DNA of 64,000 nt from Shewanella jiangmenensis (GTDB taxonomy: Bacteria > Pseudomonadota > Gammaproteobacteria > Enterobacterales > Shewanellaceae), in NCBI RefSeq assembly GCF_018596335.1, contig NZ_JAHEPS010000003.1:372001-436000 (forward strand), given 5' to 3'. The first letter of the stretch is position 1, and every line of letters starts with the position of its first letter. Below the pieces are notes generated by a model. That model had not been told where the DNA came from, did no database searches, and worked only from the letters and a program-made list of their open reading frames with translations. The translations under genes and the position numbers were made by a program. This document shows, in pieces, positions 37,805-47,071 of the stretch.

Positions 37805-39739
37805 ATGACAATAACGAGCACAAGCATCAATCCCGCGGTTGACCCGGCCGAGCCACTGAGACGTGAGGCGCGGGACAATCCGGTCAGTTACTGGCAAAAG
37901 GCAGCGGCAATGGTGGACTGGCATAAAAAGCCCGCCACCATACTCGACGACAGCCAGGCGCCGCTGTATCGCTGGTACACCGACGGCGAAATCAATACCT
38001 GCTACAACGCGCTTGACCGCCAGATTGCGGCCGGCCGTGGCCAGCAAACCGCTTTTCACTACATAAGTCCTGTCACCGAGACTGAATATTCCATCAGTTA
38101 TGATGAGTGTCTGGCGCAGGTAAAGCGCCTTGCGGGGCTCCTTATTGCCGAGGGCGTTCGCGCTGGCGACCGGGTGGTGATTTACATGCCCATGGTGCCT
38201 GAAACCGCCTATGCCATGCTCGCCTGTGCCCGCATTGGCGCCATTCACTCGGTGGTGTTCGGCGGCTTTGCCGCCAATGAGCTGGCAAGCCGCATTAACG
38301 ATGCCAAGCCGGTGATGGTGTTGTCGGCATCCTGCGGGGTGGAGCCATCCGGCGTGGTGGCCTATAAGCCGTTGCTGGACTCAGCGCTGGCGCAGGCCAG
38401 TCACAACGTAAGCAAGTGCCTGATTTTGCAGCGCCCACAATATGAAGCGAGCATGCAGGAGGGGCGCGATCTCGATTGGCAACAGTCGGTGGCCAGTGCG
38501 CCCGACGCCGATTGGGTGCCTGTGAAATCCACCGTTCCCCTTTATGTGCTTTACACCTCAGGAACCACAGGTCAGCCCAAGGGCGTGGTGCGTGACAACG
38601 GCGGCCATGCGGTGGCGCTCGCCTGGTCGATGCGCTACATCTACGACATCGAGCCCGGCGATACCTTCTGGGCCGCATCGGATGTGGGCTGGGTGGTCGG
38701 TCACTCTTACATAGTTTATGGCCCGCTTATCGCCGGTGGCACCTCGATTTTGTACGAAGGCAAGCCGGTGGGCACCCCGGATGCGGGCGCTTTCTGGCGC
38801 ATTATCAAAAAGTACGGCGTAAAGAGCTTTTTTACCGCGCCGACCGCCATTCGCGCCATCAAGCGTGAAGACCCCGAAGGACTTTTGTGCCGCAGCGTGG
38901 ATTTAAGCTGCCTTAAGCAGATGTTCCTCGCCGGTGAGCGCTGCGATCCCGATACCCTGATTTGGGCGCAGCAACTGCTCGGTAAGCCTGTGATTGATCA
39001 CTGGTGGCAAACCGAGACCGGTTGGCCAGTGGCTGCCAACCTGATGGGTATAGGCCAAACCCCAATCAAGCCCGGCTCGCCGGCGCGGCCTGTGCCTGGC
39101 TATCAGGTGGATGTAGTCGATGAGGCGGGCAACAGCGTCGGCGCGGGCGAGTACGGTAACGTGGTCATTCGCCTGCCGCTGCCACCCGGCACCCTGCCGA
39201 CCCTGTGGCAAAACGATAAACGCTATATTGACAGCTATCTGTCTATGTATCCGGGCTGCTACCTCACCGGGGACGCAGGTTACATGGATGAAGACGGCTA
39301 CCTTTACATCATGAGCCGTATCGATGACGTGATTAACGTGGCGGGGCATCGTTTATCCACCGGCCGCTTTGAAGAGGTGCTGTGCCAGCATCCGGCCGTG
39401 GCTGAGGCGGCGGTAATTGGCGTTGAAGATAAACTGAAAGGTCAGGTACCCCTTGGGCTGGTGGTGCTGAAAAACGGCGTAACGCTCACCGACGAGGCAC
39501 TTAAGGCCGAGCTGGTGGCGCTGGTTCGCAGTGAAATTGGCCCGGTCGCCGCCTTTAAACTGGTGAGCGCCATCCCTAAGCTGCCCAAGACCCGCTCCGG
39601 CAAAATCCTGCGCGCCACCATGCGAAAGATTGCTGACAATCAGGAATACAGCGTGCCTGCCACCATTGAGGACCCGGCGACCCTGGAGCTGGTGCGTAAC
39701 ACCCTGACCCGCATGGGTTATGGTGACGCCAAAGTGTGA
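37805..39739 (+). CDS. Propionyl-CoA synthetase-like acyl-CoA synthetase (PrpE family)
   Basis: The 644-residue ANL ligase of the acetyl/propionyl-CoA synthetase group has LYVLYTSGTTGQPKGVVRDNGG near 245-267 (written here in part), DVGWVVGHSYIVYGPL, WWQTETGWP and SRIDDVINVAGHRLSTGRFEE, and a C-terminal KTRSGKILRATMR carrying the acetylatable lysine. The RDNGGHAVALAW segment and lack of an AcsA-type N-terminus point to PrpE rather than AcsA. ATG 37805 has GGAGG upstream. It lies divergent from the L,D-transpeptidase. It may feed propionyl-CoA metabolism linked to valine and isoleucine breakdown. Confidence 0.82.
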   Translation: MTITSTSINPAVDPAEPLRREARDNPVSYWQKAAAMVDWHKKPATILDDSQAPLYRWYTDGEINTCYNALDRQIAAGRGQQTAFHYISPVTETEYSISYDECLAQVKRLAGLLIAEGVRAGDRVVIYMPMVPETAYAMLACARIGAIHSVVFGGFAANELASRINDAKPVMVLSASCGVEPSGVVAYKPLLDSALAQASHNVSKCLILQRPQYEASMQEGRDLDWQQSVASAPDADWVPVKSTVPLYVLYTSGTTGQPKGVVRDNGGHAVALAWSMRYIYDIEPGDTFWAASDVGWVVGHSYIVYGPLIAGGTSILYEGKPVGTPDAGAFWRIIKKYGVKSFFTAPTAIRAIKREDPEGLLCRSVDLSCLKQMFLAGERCDPDTLIWAQQLLGKPVIDHWWQTETGWPVAANLMGIGQTPIKPGSPARPVPGYQVDVVDEAGNSVGAGEYGNVVIRLPLPPGTLPTLWQNDKRYIDSYLSMYPGCYLTGDAGYMDEDGYLYIMSRIDDVINVAGHRLSTGRFEEVLCQHPAVAEAAVIGVEDKLKGQVPLGLVVLKNGVTLTDEALKAELVALVRSEIGPVAAFKLVSAIPKLPKTRSGKILRATMRKIADNQEYSVPATIEDPATLELVRNTLTRMGYGDAKV

Positions 39740-39887
39740 ATGCCGCTCTCAAACGGTGAACGAGTCCCAACGCCTGAAACCGCGACGCTGAAGTCTCGCT
39801 GGATGCTGTTAAGGCAAGGCTTGGCAGCGCAACTTTAAACCCTGTTATCAGAACTGCTGCGTTTTCAGAAATACCGTGTTTTCAGAG

Positions 39888-39910
39888 GCCCCCGCGTCGG
39901 GGGCTTTTTT
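39888..39910 (+). terminator. Rho-independent terminator downstream of the PrpE-like gene
   Basis: GCCCCCG, loop CGT, CGGGGGC is followed by six T residues. It is 148 bases past the stop. The preceding stretch 39740-39887 shows nothing else recognisable. Confidence 0.88.
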
Positions 39911-40024
39911 ATGGCCAAAATCCGAAGCGGGGTAAGCTCGTCATTTTGCAACAGTTTTAACCAGTTACTCCGCCATCTGGCGCGCATTTTAAGGCCGTAG
40001 CTGTAATTCATTTACCAAAGTGGC

Positions 40025-40030
40025 TATAAT
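40025..40030 (+). promoter_or_regulatory. Possible -10 element of gnd
   Basis: A perfect TATAAT hexamer lies 44 bases before the gnd ATG. No good -35 hexamer is found at 16-18 bases upstream, so this is tentative. Confidence 0.35.
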
Positions 40031-40073
40031 CCGCGGCGAATTGTGCCTCTTTCTGTACCCGTGGAATAAAAAT

Positions 40074-41609
40074 ATGCAAAACCACACCAAACTGCACGAC
40101 ATCGGGGTCATTGGCCTGGGTGTCATGGGCAAAAACCTTGCCCTGAATATCGCAGACAATGGCTACCGCGTTGCCGCCTTCGACCTCGATGGCGCCAAGG
40201 TTCGCGCCGCCGTCTCTCAGTCGGCCGCCGAAGTGGCTGCCAAGCCTGCCCACAGCAAGGCGACTGAAATCACCGGTGTGGACAGCTTAAAGTCCATGCT
40301 CGCCTGCTTAAGCTCACCCCGTTTGTTGCTGCTGTCTGTGCCTGCCGGTGCGCCGGTGGATGGCGTGTGCTCGGCGCTGATGGATGCTGGCATCAAGCCG
40401 GATGACATAGTAATAGACACCGGCAACAGCCTGTGGACCGACACAGTCAAGCGCGAGCAGGATTACGCCGGCCGCTTTGTGTTCTTCTCCTCGGCGGTGT
40501 CCGGCGGTGAAGTGGGCGCCCGTTTTGGCCCGTCTTTGATGCCGTCCGGCAAAAAAGAGGCCTGGGACAGAGTGGCGCCTATCTGGCGTGCCATTGCCGC
40601 CAAGGTGGACAACACCACCGGGCTGCCGATTGAGCGCTTTGAGCCGGGTAACCCCGTGCTTGAGGGCGAGCCCTGCACCGCTTACATCGGCCCTGCCGGT
40701 AGCGGTCATTACGTAAAAATGGTGCATAACGGCATTGAATACGCCGATATGCAGCTGATTTGCGAAGCCTATCATCTGCTGTCGGACGTACTTGGCCTTG
40801 TTGCCGAAGACATAGCTGCCATTTTTGAGCGTTGGAACCAGGGCAAGCTTAACAGCTACCTGATGGGGATCAGCGCCGAAGTGCTGCGACAGGCTGACCC
40901 CATCACCGGCAAGCCGCTGGTGGAAATGATTTTGGATAAAGCCGGCCAGAAGGGCACAGGTTTGTGGACTGCGGTAAGCAGCCTGCAAATCGGCACCCCT
41001 GCGCCAACTATCGCGGAAGCGGTTTACGCCCGCGCCCTGTCCAATCAAAAGGCGCTGCGTATTGAGCTTGCCGGTCGTCTTGGTGGCGCTGAGCCGCTTG
41101 AAGGCGTGGATGCAAAAAGCTTTATCGATGAGCTGGAGCAGGCGCTCTACTGCGCCAAAATCTGCTGTTACGCCCAAGGGTTCCAGCTGATGGCCATGAA
41201 CGCCGCCGAGCAGGGCTGGGAGCTGGATTTTGCCGCCATCGCCCGTATTTGGCGTGCCGGCTGTATTATCCGCGCCACCTTCCTGCAATCCATTACCGAT
41301 GCCTATGACGCTGAGCCAAAACTTGCCAACCTGCTGATGGCTGACAGTTTTGCCAAGGCGCTGGGTGAGGCGCAGCAGTCATGGCGTCGTCTGGTGTCCA
41401 AGGCGGTGCTGGCAGGTGTGCCGTCGCCCTGTATCACGTCGGCGCTTGCCTACTACGATGGTTATCGCCGCGAAACCCTGCCTGCCAACCTGCTGCAGGG
41501 CCAGCGTGATTACTTCGGTGCCCACAGTTTTGAGCGTATCGACACGCCAAAGGGTGAGAAGTACCACCTTAACTGGAGCAGCGCCGAGCGCGATCTGATT
41601 AAGCTCTAA
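40074..41609 (+). CDS. gnd: 6-phosphogluconate dehydrogenase, decarboxylating
   Basis: The 511-residue enzyme oxidises 6-phosphogluconate to ribulose 5-phosphate with NADP+. It has the N-terminal Rossmann motif IGLGVMGKNLALNIADNGY, the substrate-binding PAGSGHYVKMVHNGIEY near residues 200-216 and the C-terminal YFGAHSFERID. It is longer than the 468-residue E. coli enzyme, as in several gammaproteobacteria. ATG 40074 follows GTGGA and gives the usual N-terminus. It is convergent with menA across a perfect terminator palindrome. Confidence 0.95.
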   Translation: MQNHTKLHDIGVIGLGVMGKNLALNIADNGYRVAAFDLDGAKVRAAVSQSAAEVAAKPAHSKATEITGVDSLKSMLACLSSPRLLLLSVPAGAPVDGVCSALMDAGIKPDDIVIDTGNSLWTDTVKREQDYAGRFVFFSSAVSGGEVGARFGPSLMPSGKKEAWDRVAPIWRAIAAKVDNTTGLPIERFEPGNPVLEGEPCTAYIGPAGSGHYVKMVHNGIEYADMQLICEAYHLLSDVLGLVAEDIAAIFERWNQGKLNSYLMGISAEVLRQADPITGKPLVEMILDKAGQKGTGLWTAVSSLQIGTPAPTIAEAVYARALSNQKALRIELAGRLGGAEPLEGVDAKSFIDELEQALYCAKICCYAQGFQLMAMNAAEQGWELDFAAIARIWRAGCIIRATFLQSITDAYDAEPKLANLLMADSFAKALGEAQQSWRRLVSKAVLAGVPSPCITSALAYYDGYRRETLPANLLQGQRDYFGAHSFERIDTPKGEKYHLNWSSAERDLIKL

Positions 41610-41630
41610 GCTAAGTATCAGATAAAAAAT

Positions 41631-41658
41631 AAAAAGGCTTCCCGCGGGAAGCCTTTTT
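41631..41658. terminator. Bidirectional terminator between gnd and menA
   Basis: A perfect 28-bp palindrome (AAAAAGGCTTCCCG followed by its exact complement) has A and T runs built into the stem arms. It serves converging gnd and menA. Confidence 0.92.
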
Positions 41659-41684
41659 AATGCGCGTGATTTACAGCTGCCGCA

Positions 41685-42566
41685 TCAGGACTGAGTCGGA
41701 ATAAGCAGTCCCAAGGAAAAGAGCACGCTGAATACCAGCGTCAAACGCGCGGTGCGGCCAAGCAGCGGATTTAAGGCGCCGCCGCTGACTTCACTGAATT
41801 CCCGCGATAAGCGCCGTGCAATCACCAGCGACAAACCGGCGAGCAGCACAGGCCAGCCCGGTAAAATGCCCATCAGAAAACTGCCGATAATCAGGCCGAA
41901 GGGCAAATACACCAGCGCCTGATACAGCACCCGTGCCTGGGCTTCGCCAATCCGCACCGCCAGAGTGCGTTTGCCGGCCTTGCTGTCGGTGCTGATGTCG
42001 CGGGTGTTGTTGACCAGCATAATGGCCGCGTTAAAAAGTCCAATGGCTGCGCCCAAAATCCAGGCGTCTACCGATGTGGTACCTGCCTGAAGATAGTAAC
42101 TGCCGACCACGGCCACCAGGCCAAAAAACACAAAGGCGGCGACTTCACCCAGGCCATGTGAGGCGAGGGGATAGGGGCCGCCGCTGTAACACAGGGCGCC
42201 CAGAATCGATGCGGCCGCAAGGATGGCAATAGGCCAGCCGCCTTGCCAAATCAGCACCGAGCCCACCGCCAGCGCCGCCAGCAGCGACGCTATCATGGCC
42301 GCTTTCACCTTTGCCGGGGCGATAAGGCCGCTTTGGGTCACCCGCACAGGGCCCAGGCGCTCTTCGGTATCCACACCGCTTTTGAAATCGAAATAATCAT
42401 TGGCGAGATTCACCGCAATTTGCAGCAGCAGCGCACATACCATGGACGCGATAGCGATGGTGAAACTGAAGCCGTCAAGACTCAGCGCCAGGGTGTTGCC
42501 CACCAGAAGCGGGCCGATGGCCGCGGGCAAGGTTCGGGGCCGGATGGCAAGTAACCAGGGATTCAT
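41685..42566 (-). CDS. menA: 1,4-dihydroxy-2-naphthoate polyprenyltransferase
   Basis: The 293-residue UbiA-family membrane protein has about eight hydrophobic segments. The first Asp-rich motif is NDYFDFKSGVD near residues 56-66, followed by RLGPVRVTQSGLI, and the second region is NNTRDISTDSKAGKRTLAVRIG. It prenylates dihydroxynaphthoate for menaquinone, the main anaerobic quinone in Shewanella. No other men gene is adjacent. Confidence 0.94.
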   Translation of the reverse strand: MNPWLLAIRPRTLPAAIGPLLVGNTLALSLDGFSFTIAIASMVCALLLQIAVNLANDYFDFKSGVDTEERLGPVRVTQSGLIAPAKVKAAMIASLLAALAVGSVLIWQGGWPIAILAAASILGALCYSGGPYPLASHGLGEVAAFVFFGLVAVVGSYYLQAGTTSVDAWILGAAIGLFNAAIMLVNNTRDISTDSKAGKRTLAVRIGEAQARVLYQALVYLPFGLIIGSFLMGILPGWPVLLAGLSLVIARRLSREFSEVSGGALNPLLGRTARLTLVFSVLFSLGLLIPTQS

Positions 42567-42794
42567 GGGGTTTTATTACCTGAAACAAAAGACCTGCCAA
42601 GGATACCAAGAAATGGCACGAAAGTTAGCACAATCGAAATCACGCATTTAACAGACTGGGACAGGCCGCACACAGCGTAAGGGTGATAAGCCCAATTTTG
42701 CCATCAGAGTCAAAGTTTTGTGCCGGACGCTGTGCTTTATTTGAAGTCTGGTTGCCTGGCGCACCAAGGGATGGGTTTAAGTTGGGAGAGCAAG

Positions 42795-43685
42795 ATGCGA
42801 TTCGATGACCAGTCAGTGCTGATAAGCGGCGCGACCTCTGGCCTTGGCCGAGCCTACACTCTGGCGCTTGCCGAGCGTGGCGCGAGGCTGTGGCTGCTCG
42901 ATTGCACAGACAGCCACAGCGATGCCGTGTTGAGCCTGCTGCGGTCGGTAGAGGCCGCCGGTGGCAGCGCCCGCTACCGTGAGCTGGATTTAGCCGATGC
43001 GGCTGCCATTGACGCAGCCTTACCTGAGCTTGCCCGCGCTGGAATAAGCCTGCTTGTGAACAACGCCGGGCGCCATAGCCATGGCGATTTTGCGCATTTA
43101 TGCAGCGCGGATTTTATGCAGCAGCTGCAGGTGGATGTGTACGGCAGCTTTGCGCTCACCCATGGGCTGTGGCATGGCATGATGGAGCGCGGCTATGGCC
43201 GGGTGGTGATGACCACAGGGGTGAGCGCCCTTTACGGCGATATGCATCAAAGCGCCTTTGCCTGCGCCAAAATGGCGCTGGTGGGGCTGGTCAATGGCCT
43301 TGCCGCCGAAGGTGCCGGGCGCAACGTGCGGGTAAACAGCCTCTGCCCGCTGGCCCATACGCCCATGACTGAGAAACACCTGGCGATGCAGGTCAAACCG
43401 CTGTTCTCAAAAGAAATCATTACCGCTGTGATGCTGTTTTTACTCAGCGGCAATGCGCCCTTTGGCCGCCATTTGCTGGCCGGTGGCGGCAGTGTCAGTG
43501 AGCTTTGTCTGGCAGAGCACAGCTACCGCTATTTTGATTCCGCCTGCCGCACCCCGGAAGCGGTCGCCGCCCATTGGGGCGAAATCGCCTCGGCCTGGCC
43601 CATTCAGACGCACAGCAGCGGCGAGGAGCAAATTCTTGCCTTCGCCAAACGCACCGCGCGGGAGCTTGGGGTTAAACTCGACTGA
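42795..43685 (+). CDS. SDR-family protein lacking the catalytic Tyr
   Basis: The 296-residue protein has the cofactor motif SGATSGLGRAY near residues 13-23 and NNAGRHSHGD near 90. Where the active-site YxxxK should be it has FACAK (Phe155, Lys159), and the usual Ser 12-13 residues earlier is Val/Gly. The reading frame is intact. It may be a binding or regulatory SDR, or use an unusual mechanism. ATG 42795 has GGAGAG upstream. C-terminal residues after about 225 diverge from FabG. Its role is unknown. Confidence 0.75.
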   Translation: MRFDDQSVLISGATSGLGRAYTLALAERGARLWLLDCTDSHSDAVLSLLRSVEAAGGSARYRELDLADAAAIDAALPELARAGISLLVNNAGRHSHGDFAHLCSADFMQQLQVDVYGSFALTHGLWHGMMERGYGRVVMTTGVSALYGDMHQSAFACAKMALVGLVNGLAAEGAGRNVRVNSLCPLAHTPMTEKHLAMQVKPLFSKEIITAVMLFLLSGNAPFGRHLLAGGGSVSELCLAEHSYRYFDSACRTPEAVAAHWGEIASAWPIQTHSSGEEQILAFAKRTARELGVKLD

Positions 43686-43744
43686 GTGCTCATTCAAAGG
43701 TAACCCGTGTCACCAACAACAGGGCTGCGCCTTACTATCTTAAT

Positions 43745-43776
43745 CACTCAAGCACTCAAGCACTCAAGCACTTCAG
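43745..43776. repeat. Octanucleotide microsatellite CACTCAAG
   Basis: Three perfect tandem copies of CACTCAAG (43745-43768) are followed by one variant CACTTCAG. It lies between the SDR and tesB, outside any coding frame. Length variation by slippage is plausible. Confidence 0.85.
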
Positions 43777-43924
43777 TTTTGGCTAAGCGGCTCTGCGCTT
43801 CTGCGACACACGGCCACTTCCATCGGTGACGGCGGTTTTTCATGCACCCCTGCGGCGGGATGCTCGCAGCGGTTGGGGCTTTTTGTTACTCTTTTGCCTA
43901 TGTTCGTCAAATCAGTGAGATAAC

Positions 43925-44794
43925 ATGAGCCAGGTATTGGATGACCTAGTGTCGCTGCTTACCCTCGAGCCGCTTGAGATTGGTCTTTATCGCGGCCAGA
44001 GCCAGGATCTGGGCTTTGGCCATGTGTTTGGTGGTCAGGTAATGGGGCAGGCGCTCAGCGCCGCCCGTGAAACCGTTGACCCCAGCCGCAAGGTGCATTC
44101 GCTGCACAGCTACTTTCTGGTTGCCGGCGATGAGCGCCTGCCGATTGTGTACGACGTGGAAATTATGCGTGACGGCGGCTCTTTCAGTGCCCGCCGGGTG
44201 AAGGCGGTGCAAAAGGGCAGGCCGATTTTTTACATGACCTGCTCGTTTCAGGCCGAGGAAGACGGTTTTTCCCACCAGATTGCCATGCCCGAGGTGCCGG
44301 GGCCTGAGGGGCTACTTAACCAGCAGGAGCTGGCGGTAACCTTAAGAGACAAAATCCCGCCGAAAATGCTGGAAAAATTCATGGCCGACGCGCCGATTGA
44401 GATGCGGCTTGTTGACCCGCTGAGCCCCTTTGCGCCGCGCTCCCGCGAGCCGGTGCGCCATGTGTGGCTGCGTGCCAACGGCAAGGTCGAGGGCGGCAGT
44501 CATCTGCATGACGCGCTGCTGGCCTATGCGTCGGATTTCAATTTTCTGGTGACCGCTGCCCAGCCCCACGGCGTGTCCTTTTTAACCCCGGGTATGCGCA
44601 TGGCTACCATAGATCATGCCATGTGGTTCCACCGCCCCTTGGATATGAACGATTGGCTGCTGTACAGTATCGACAGCCCCAACGCCAGCGGCGGCCGTGG
44701 CTTTGTTAAAGGACATTTTTTTAACCGCCGCGGTGAGCTGGTGGCATCGGCGACCCAGGAAGGGCTGATGCGGATGAAAAAGGAAAACAAATGA
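43925..44794 (+). CDS. tesB: Acyl-CoA thioesterase II
   Basis: A 289-residue double-hotdog thioesterase. It has the N-terminal GLYRGQSQDLGFGHVFGGQV motif (residues ~20-39), HSLHSYFLVAGDE, and the C-terminal hotdog with DHAMWFHRPLDMNDWLLY, which includes an active-site Asp. Its length matches E. coli TesB (286). The stop overlaps the lipoprotein start (ATGA, 44791-44794), echoing the tesB-ybaY neighbourhood in enterobacteria. Confidence 0.95.
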   Translation: MSQVLDDLVSLLTLEPLEIGLYRGQSQDLGFGHVFGGQVMGQALSAARETVDPSRKVHSLHSYFLVAGDERLPIVYDVEIMRDGGSFSARRVKAVQKGRPIFYMTCSFQAEEDGFSHQIAMPEVPGPEGLLNQQELAVTLRDKIPPKMLEKFMADAPIEMRLVDPLSPFAPRSREPVRHVWLRANGKVEGGSHLHDALLAYASDFNFLVTAAQPHGVSFLTPGMRMATIDHAMWFHRPLDMNDWLLYSIDSPNASGGRGFVKGHFFNRRGELVASATQEGLMRMKKENK

Positions 44795-45213
44795 TGTTTG
44801 AACCTGTGTTTAAATCGGCGGTGAAACTAGCCGCTGCAGCGGCGCTGCTGCTCGGCCTCACTGGCCTTGGCGGCTGCGTTACGGTTGAAGCGCCTGAGCC
44901 CGTGGTGCTTAACGGCGCGGCCGGTTACCTTGAGCGGGTGGCCTTGCCGCAAAACAGCGCCATCACCATAGCCGTTATCGACCTGGATACCCCGGGCGTG
45001 GTGATTGCCCAAAAATCCTTTAACGTGGTCAGCGCGCCGGTGCCGTTTAAGTTTATCCTGCCGCGGGAATCCATCGACAAAAAGGTTAATTACGGTGTGG
45101 TTGCCCTGATAAAACACAATAATCAGGTGATTTTTCAAACCTATGACCGTTATCCGGTGATTAACAACGATAAGTTCACCACCGAAGTCATTATGAAGCC
45201 GGTGCAGCGTTAA
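44791..45213 (+). CDS. YbaY-like lipoprotein
   Basis: A 140-residue protein with a lipoprotein signal: basic start, hydrophobic AAAAALLLGLTGL, then lipobox LGGC with the acylated Cys near residue 29. The mature part has the YbaY pattern of an NG..YLERVALP strand, ITIAVIDLD, PVPFKFILPR and a C-terminal VINNDKF. It is coupled to tesB. A second member is at 48000-48410. The family's function is unknown. Confidence 0.8.
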   Translation: MMFEPVFKSAVKLAAAAALLLGLTGLGGCVTVEAPEPVVLNGAAGYLERVALPQNSAITIAVIDLDTPGVVIAQKSFNVVSAPVPFKFILPRESIDKKVNYGVVALIKHNNQVIFQTYDRYPVINNDKFTTEVIMKPVQR

Positions 45214-45217
45214 CGCG

Positions 45218-46006
45218 GTGCCAGCCGATAAGCTGACAGGTTTGGACAGCGCTTCCGGTGATGATGTCTGCGCGCTTGAAACATCCGGCGTGAATTTTTC
45301 TGACCGAGGGTTTGAGCGTGAAAATCCAGCCGCAAGGCTTGCTGCCATTTTGCGTTCCAGCGAGTGGCATTGCCGCTGCCTGCATGCGGCCGCGCTGGTG
45401 ATGCGCGATGAAGGCATTGGCGATTATCTCCTTGCCGCCGGTTTTGTTCGTCACGCGGTATGGGATACGCTGCACGGCGCCGCGCTCACTAAGCCTGATG
45501 ATGTGGATGTGATTTATCTCGGGAACCCTGCCCACAGCCCTGATGAAGCCAAAGCTTTTGAGGAGCACCTGACCGCAAGGCTTCAGCAAGCCTTTGCGGC
45601 GGGCTGGGAAGTGAAAGATCAGCGCCGCATGCATCTTCGCCACGGCGATGCGCCTTACCAAAGCCTGGCCGCGGCCATGACGGTGTGGCCCGAGCAGGAA
45701 ACCGCTGTTGGGGTGAGGTTTTGCCCCGATGGGTTTGCTAAGAGTGGTGAAAACCTTTTGCCTTTAGATAATCCGCCGGCAAACGATTTACCCACAGCCG
45801 CCTGCGGCGATTTTCGAGGCGCGTTGCAAGAGGATTTGCAGGCCGACCTGGAAATAGTCGCGCCTTGGGGCCTTGACGGCCTGTTTGCGCTCACTATCAC
45901 CCCGACGCCGCGTCCGGCACCTAATCAGCCGCAAGGGCTCTTTCATGCCCGCGTTGCCAGCAAAAATTGGCTGGCGCGTTACCCCAAACTTCGTATCAAC
46001 CGCTGA
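45218..46006 (+). CDS. Nucleotidyltransferase-like protein (PF06042/DUF925 type)
   Basis: The 262-residue protein contains LAAGFVRHAVWDTLHGAA and DDVDVIYLGN (about residues 72-105), the paired G-R-W/Asp pattern of the minimal nucleotidyltransferase family, plus a C-terminal SKNWLARYPKLRI. It starts at GTG four bases after the lipoprotein stop; the first ~35 residues are not typical and a later start is possible. Substrate unknown. Confidence 0.72.
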   Translation: MPADKLTGLDSASGDDVCALETSGVNFSDRGFERENPAARLAAILRSSEWHCRCLHAAALVMRDEGIGDYLLAAGFVRHAVWDTLHGAALTKPDDVDVIYLGNPAHSPDEAKAFEEHLTARLQQAFAAGWEVKDQRRMHLRHGDAPYQSLAAAMTVWPEQETAVGVRFCPDGFAKSGENLLPLDNPPANDLPTAACGDFRGALQEDLQADLEIVAPWGLDGLFALTITPTPRPAPNQPQGLFHARVASKNWLARYPKLRINR

Positions 46007-46399
46007 GGTTTGAGTTAAGCCCTTTCAGCGCCGGTATTCATTTGCGCCGTCCCGCTGCAGCATCCTGCAAACACAGATCCAGTTCATGGTATCCCGCAGA
46101 TGCCGTCCAAACCATGCCATCGGGTACAAGCTGTGCAATCAAAGCCATCAGCGGACGTCGGCATAAGATTTTATGGGGTTTCGTTCTGTAAATGCTTGTT
46201 TCAGCGTGATTTGGCGCCGGGTAATGCGACAAACCCTGTCAAATGTGTGAGCCAGATCCCGCGCTTTGTACCTCAAACTGGGTATCAGGCGGCGGCGTTG
46301 ATTTGGATCAAGAAAGTTAACGCATTGCTCTGGCAGGCTAGGCCTCAATTGTTACGGATGTAACTGAAAATAACAAAACCTGCGTGGTTAATGGAGTAA
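46007..46399. other. Intergenic region upstream of ompW
   Basis: A 393-base stretch with no convincing gene; the short open frames on both strands lack ribosome sites and homology. Its right part holds the FNR-type site and the presumed ompW promoter; the left part holds nothing I can identify. Confidence 0.6.
46298..46311 (+). promoter_or_regulatory. FNR/EtrA-type binding site upstream of ompW
   Basis: TTGAT-TTGG-ATCAA is a perfect match to the FNR consensus TTGAT-N4-ATCAA. Its centre is about 95 bases before the ompW start, allowing a class II position near -41 if transcription begins around 46346. FNR control of ompW is known in E. coli, so oxygen-responsive expression is likely. Confidence 0.75.
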
Positions 46400-47044
46400 A
46401 TGATGAAGAAGTCTTATCTGTCTGGTCTGGTTGCCGCCTCCCTGCTGTCTGTTGTTTCTGCTTCTGCTCTGGCCCATCAGGCCGGTGACATTATCGTTCG
46501 CGCCGGTGCCGTAGTTGTTGCGCCTGATGAGTCCAGTCCTGACGTGGTTCCGGGCGCCCAGTTCGGCGTTAACGACAACACTCAGCTGGGTCTGAACTTT
46601 GGCTACATGCTGACCGACAACTGGGCTGTTGAGCTGCTGGCTGCTACCCCATTCACCCACGATGTGTCTCTGGGCGCGCTCGGCAAAATCGCTGAAACCA
46701 AGCACCTGCCACCAACCCTGGTTGCCCAGTACTACTTCGGCAATGCCAACTCAGCCTTCCGTCCTTACGTGGGCGTGGGTGTGAACTACACCAATTTCTT
46801 CGATAACGAATTCACCAACGACCTGAACGGCGCGCTGACCGATCTGAGCCTGTCTACCTCTATCGGTTGGGCTGCCCAGGCCGGTTTTGACTACACCTTC
46901 AACAAAAACTGGCTGCTGAACGCCTCTGTGTGGTACGCCGATATCAGCACCGACGTGAAATTCAACCTCGGCGGTGAAGCTCAGTCGGTAGCCACTGACA
47001 TCAACCCATGGGTTTACATGGTGAGCGTGGGTTACAAGTTCTAA
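46400..47044 (+). CDS. ompW: Outer membrane protein OmpW
   Basis: The 214-residue protein has a signal peptide ending at SALA before HQAGDIIVRAGAVVV, the OmpW family N-terminus. Alternating beta strands follow, with YVGVGVNYTNFFDNEF near residues 115-130 and a terminal aromatic (VGYKF), the signal for outer-membrane assembly. It forms an eight-stranded barrel for small hydrophobic compounds. The ribosome site GGAG precedes paired ATGs at 46400/46403. FNR-type control is suggested by the site upstream. Confidence 0.94.
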   Translation: MMKKSYLSGLVAASLLSVVSASALAHQAGDIIVRAGAVVVAPDESSPDVVPGAQFGVNDNTQLGLNFGYMLTDNWAVELLAATPFTHDVSLGALGKIAETKHLPPTLVAQYYFGNANSAFRPYVGVGVNYTNFFDNEFTNDLNGALTDLSLSTSIGWAAQAGFDYTFNKNWLLNASVWYADISTDVKFNLGGEAQSVATDINPWVYMVSVGYKF

Positions 47045-47071
47045 GGTTTCCCTTCCCTGCAAACCTTGGAT

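Noticed and set aside
40314..41288. 324-residue open frame opposite gnd
   Set aside because: Antisense to gnd in GC-rich sequence; Gly/His-rich composition is an artefact of the opposite frame.
46007..46399. Short open frames between the nucleotidyltransferase gene and ompW
   Set aside because: They lack ribosome sites and recognisable products; the region is better read as the ompW regulatory region.
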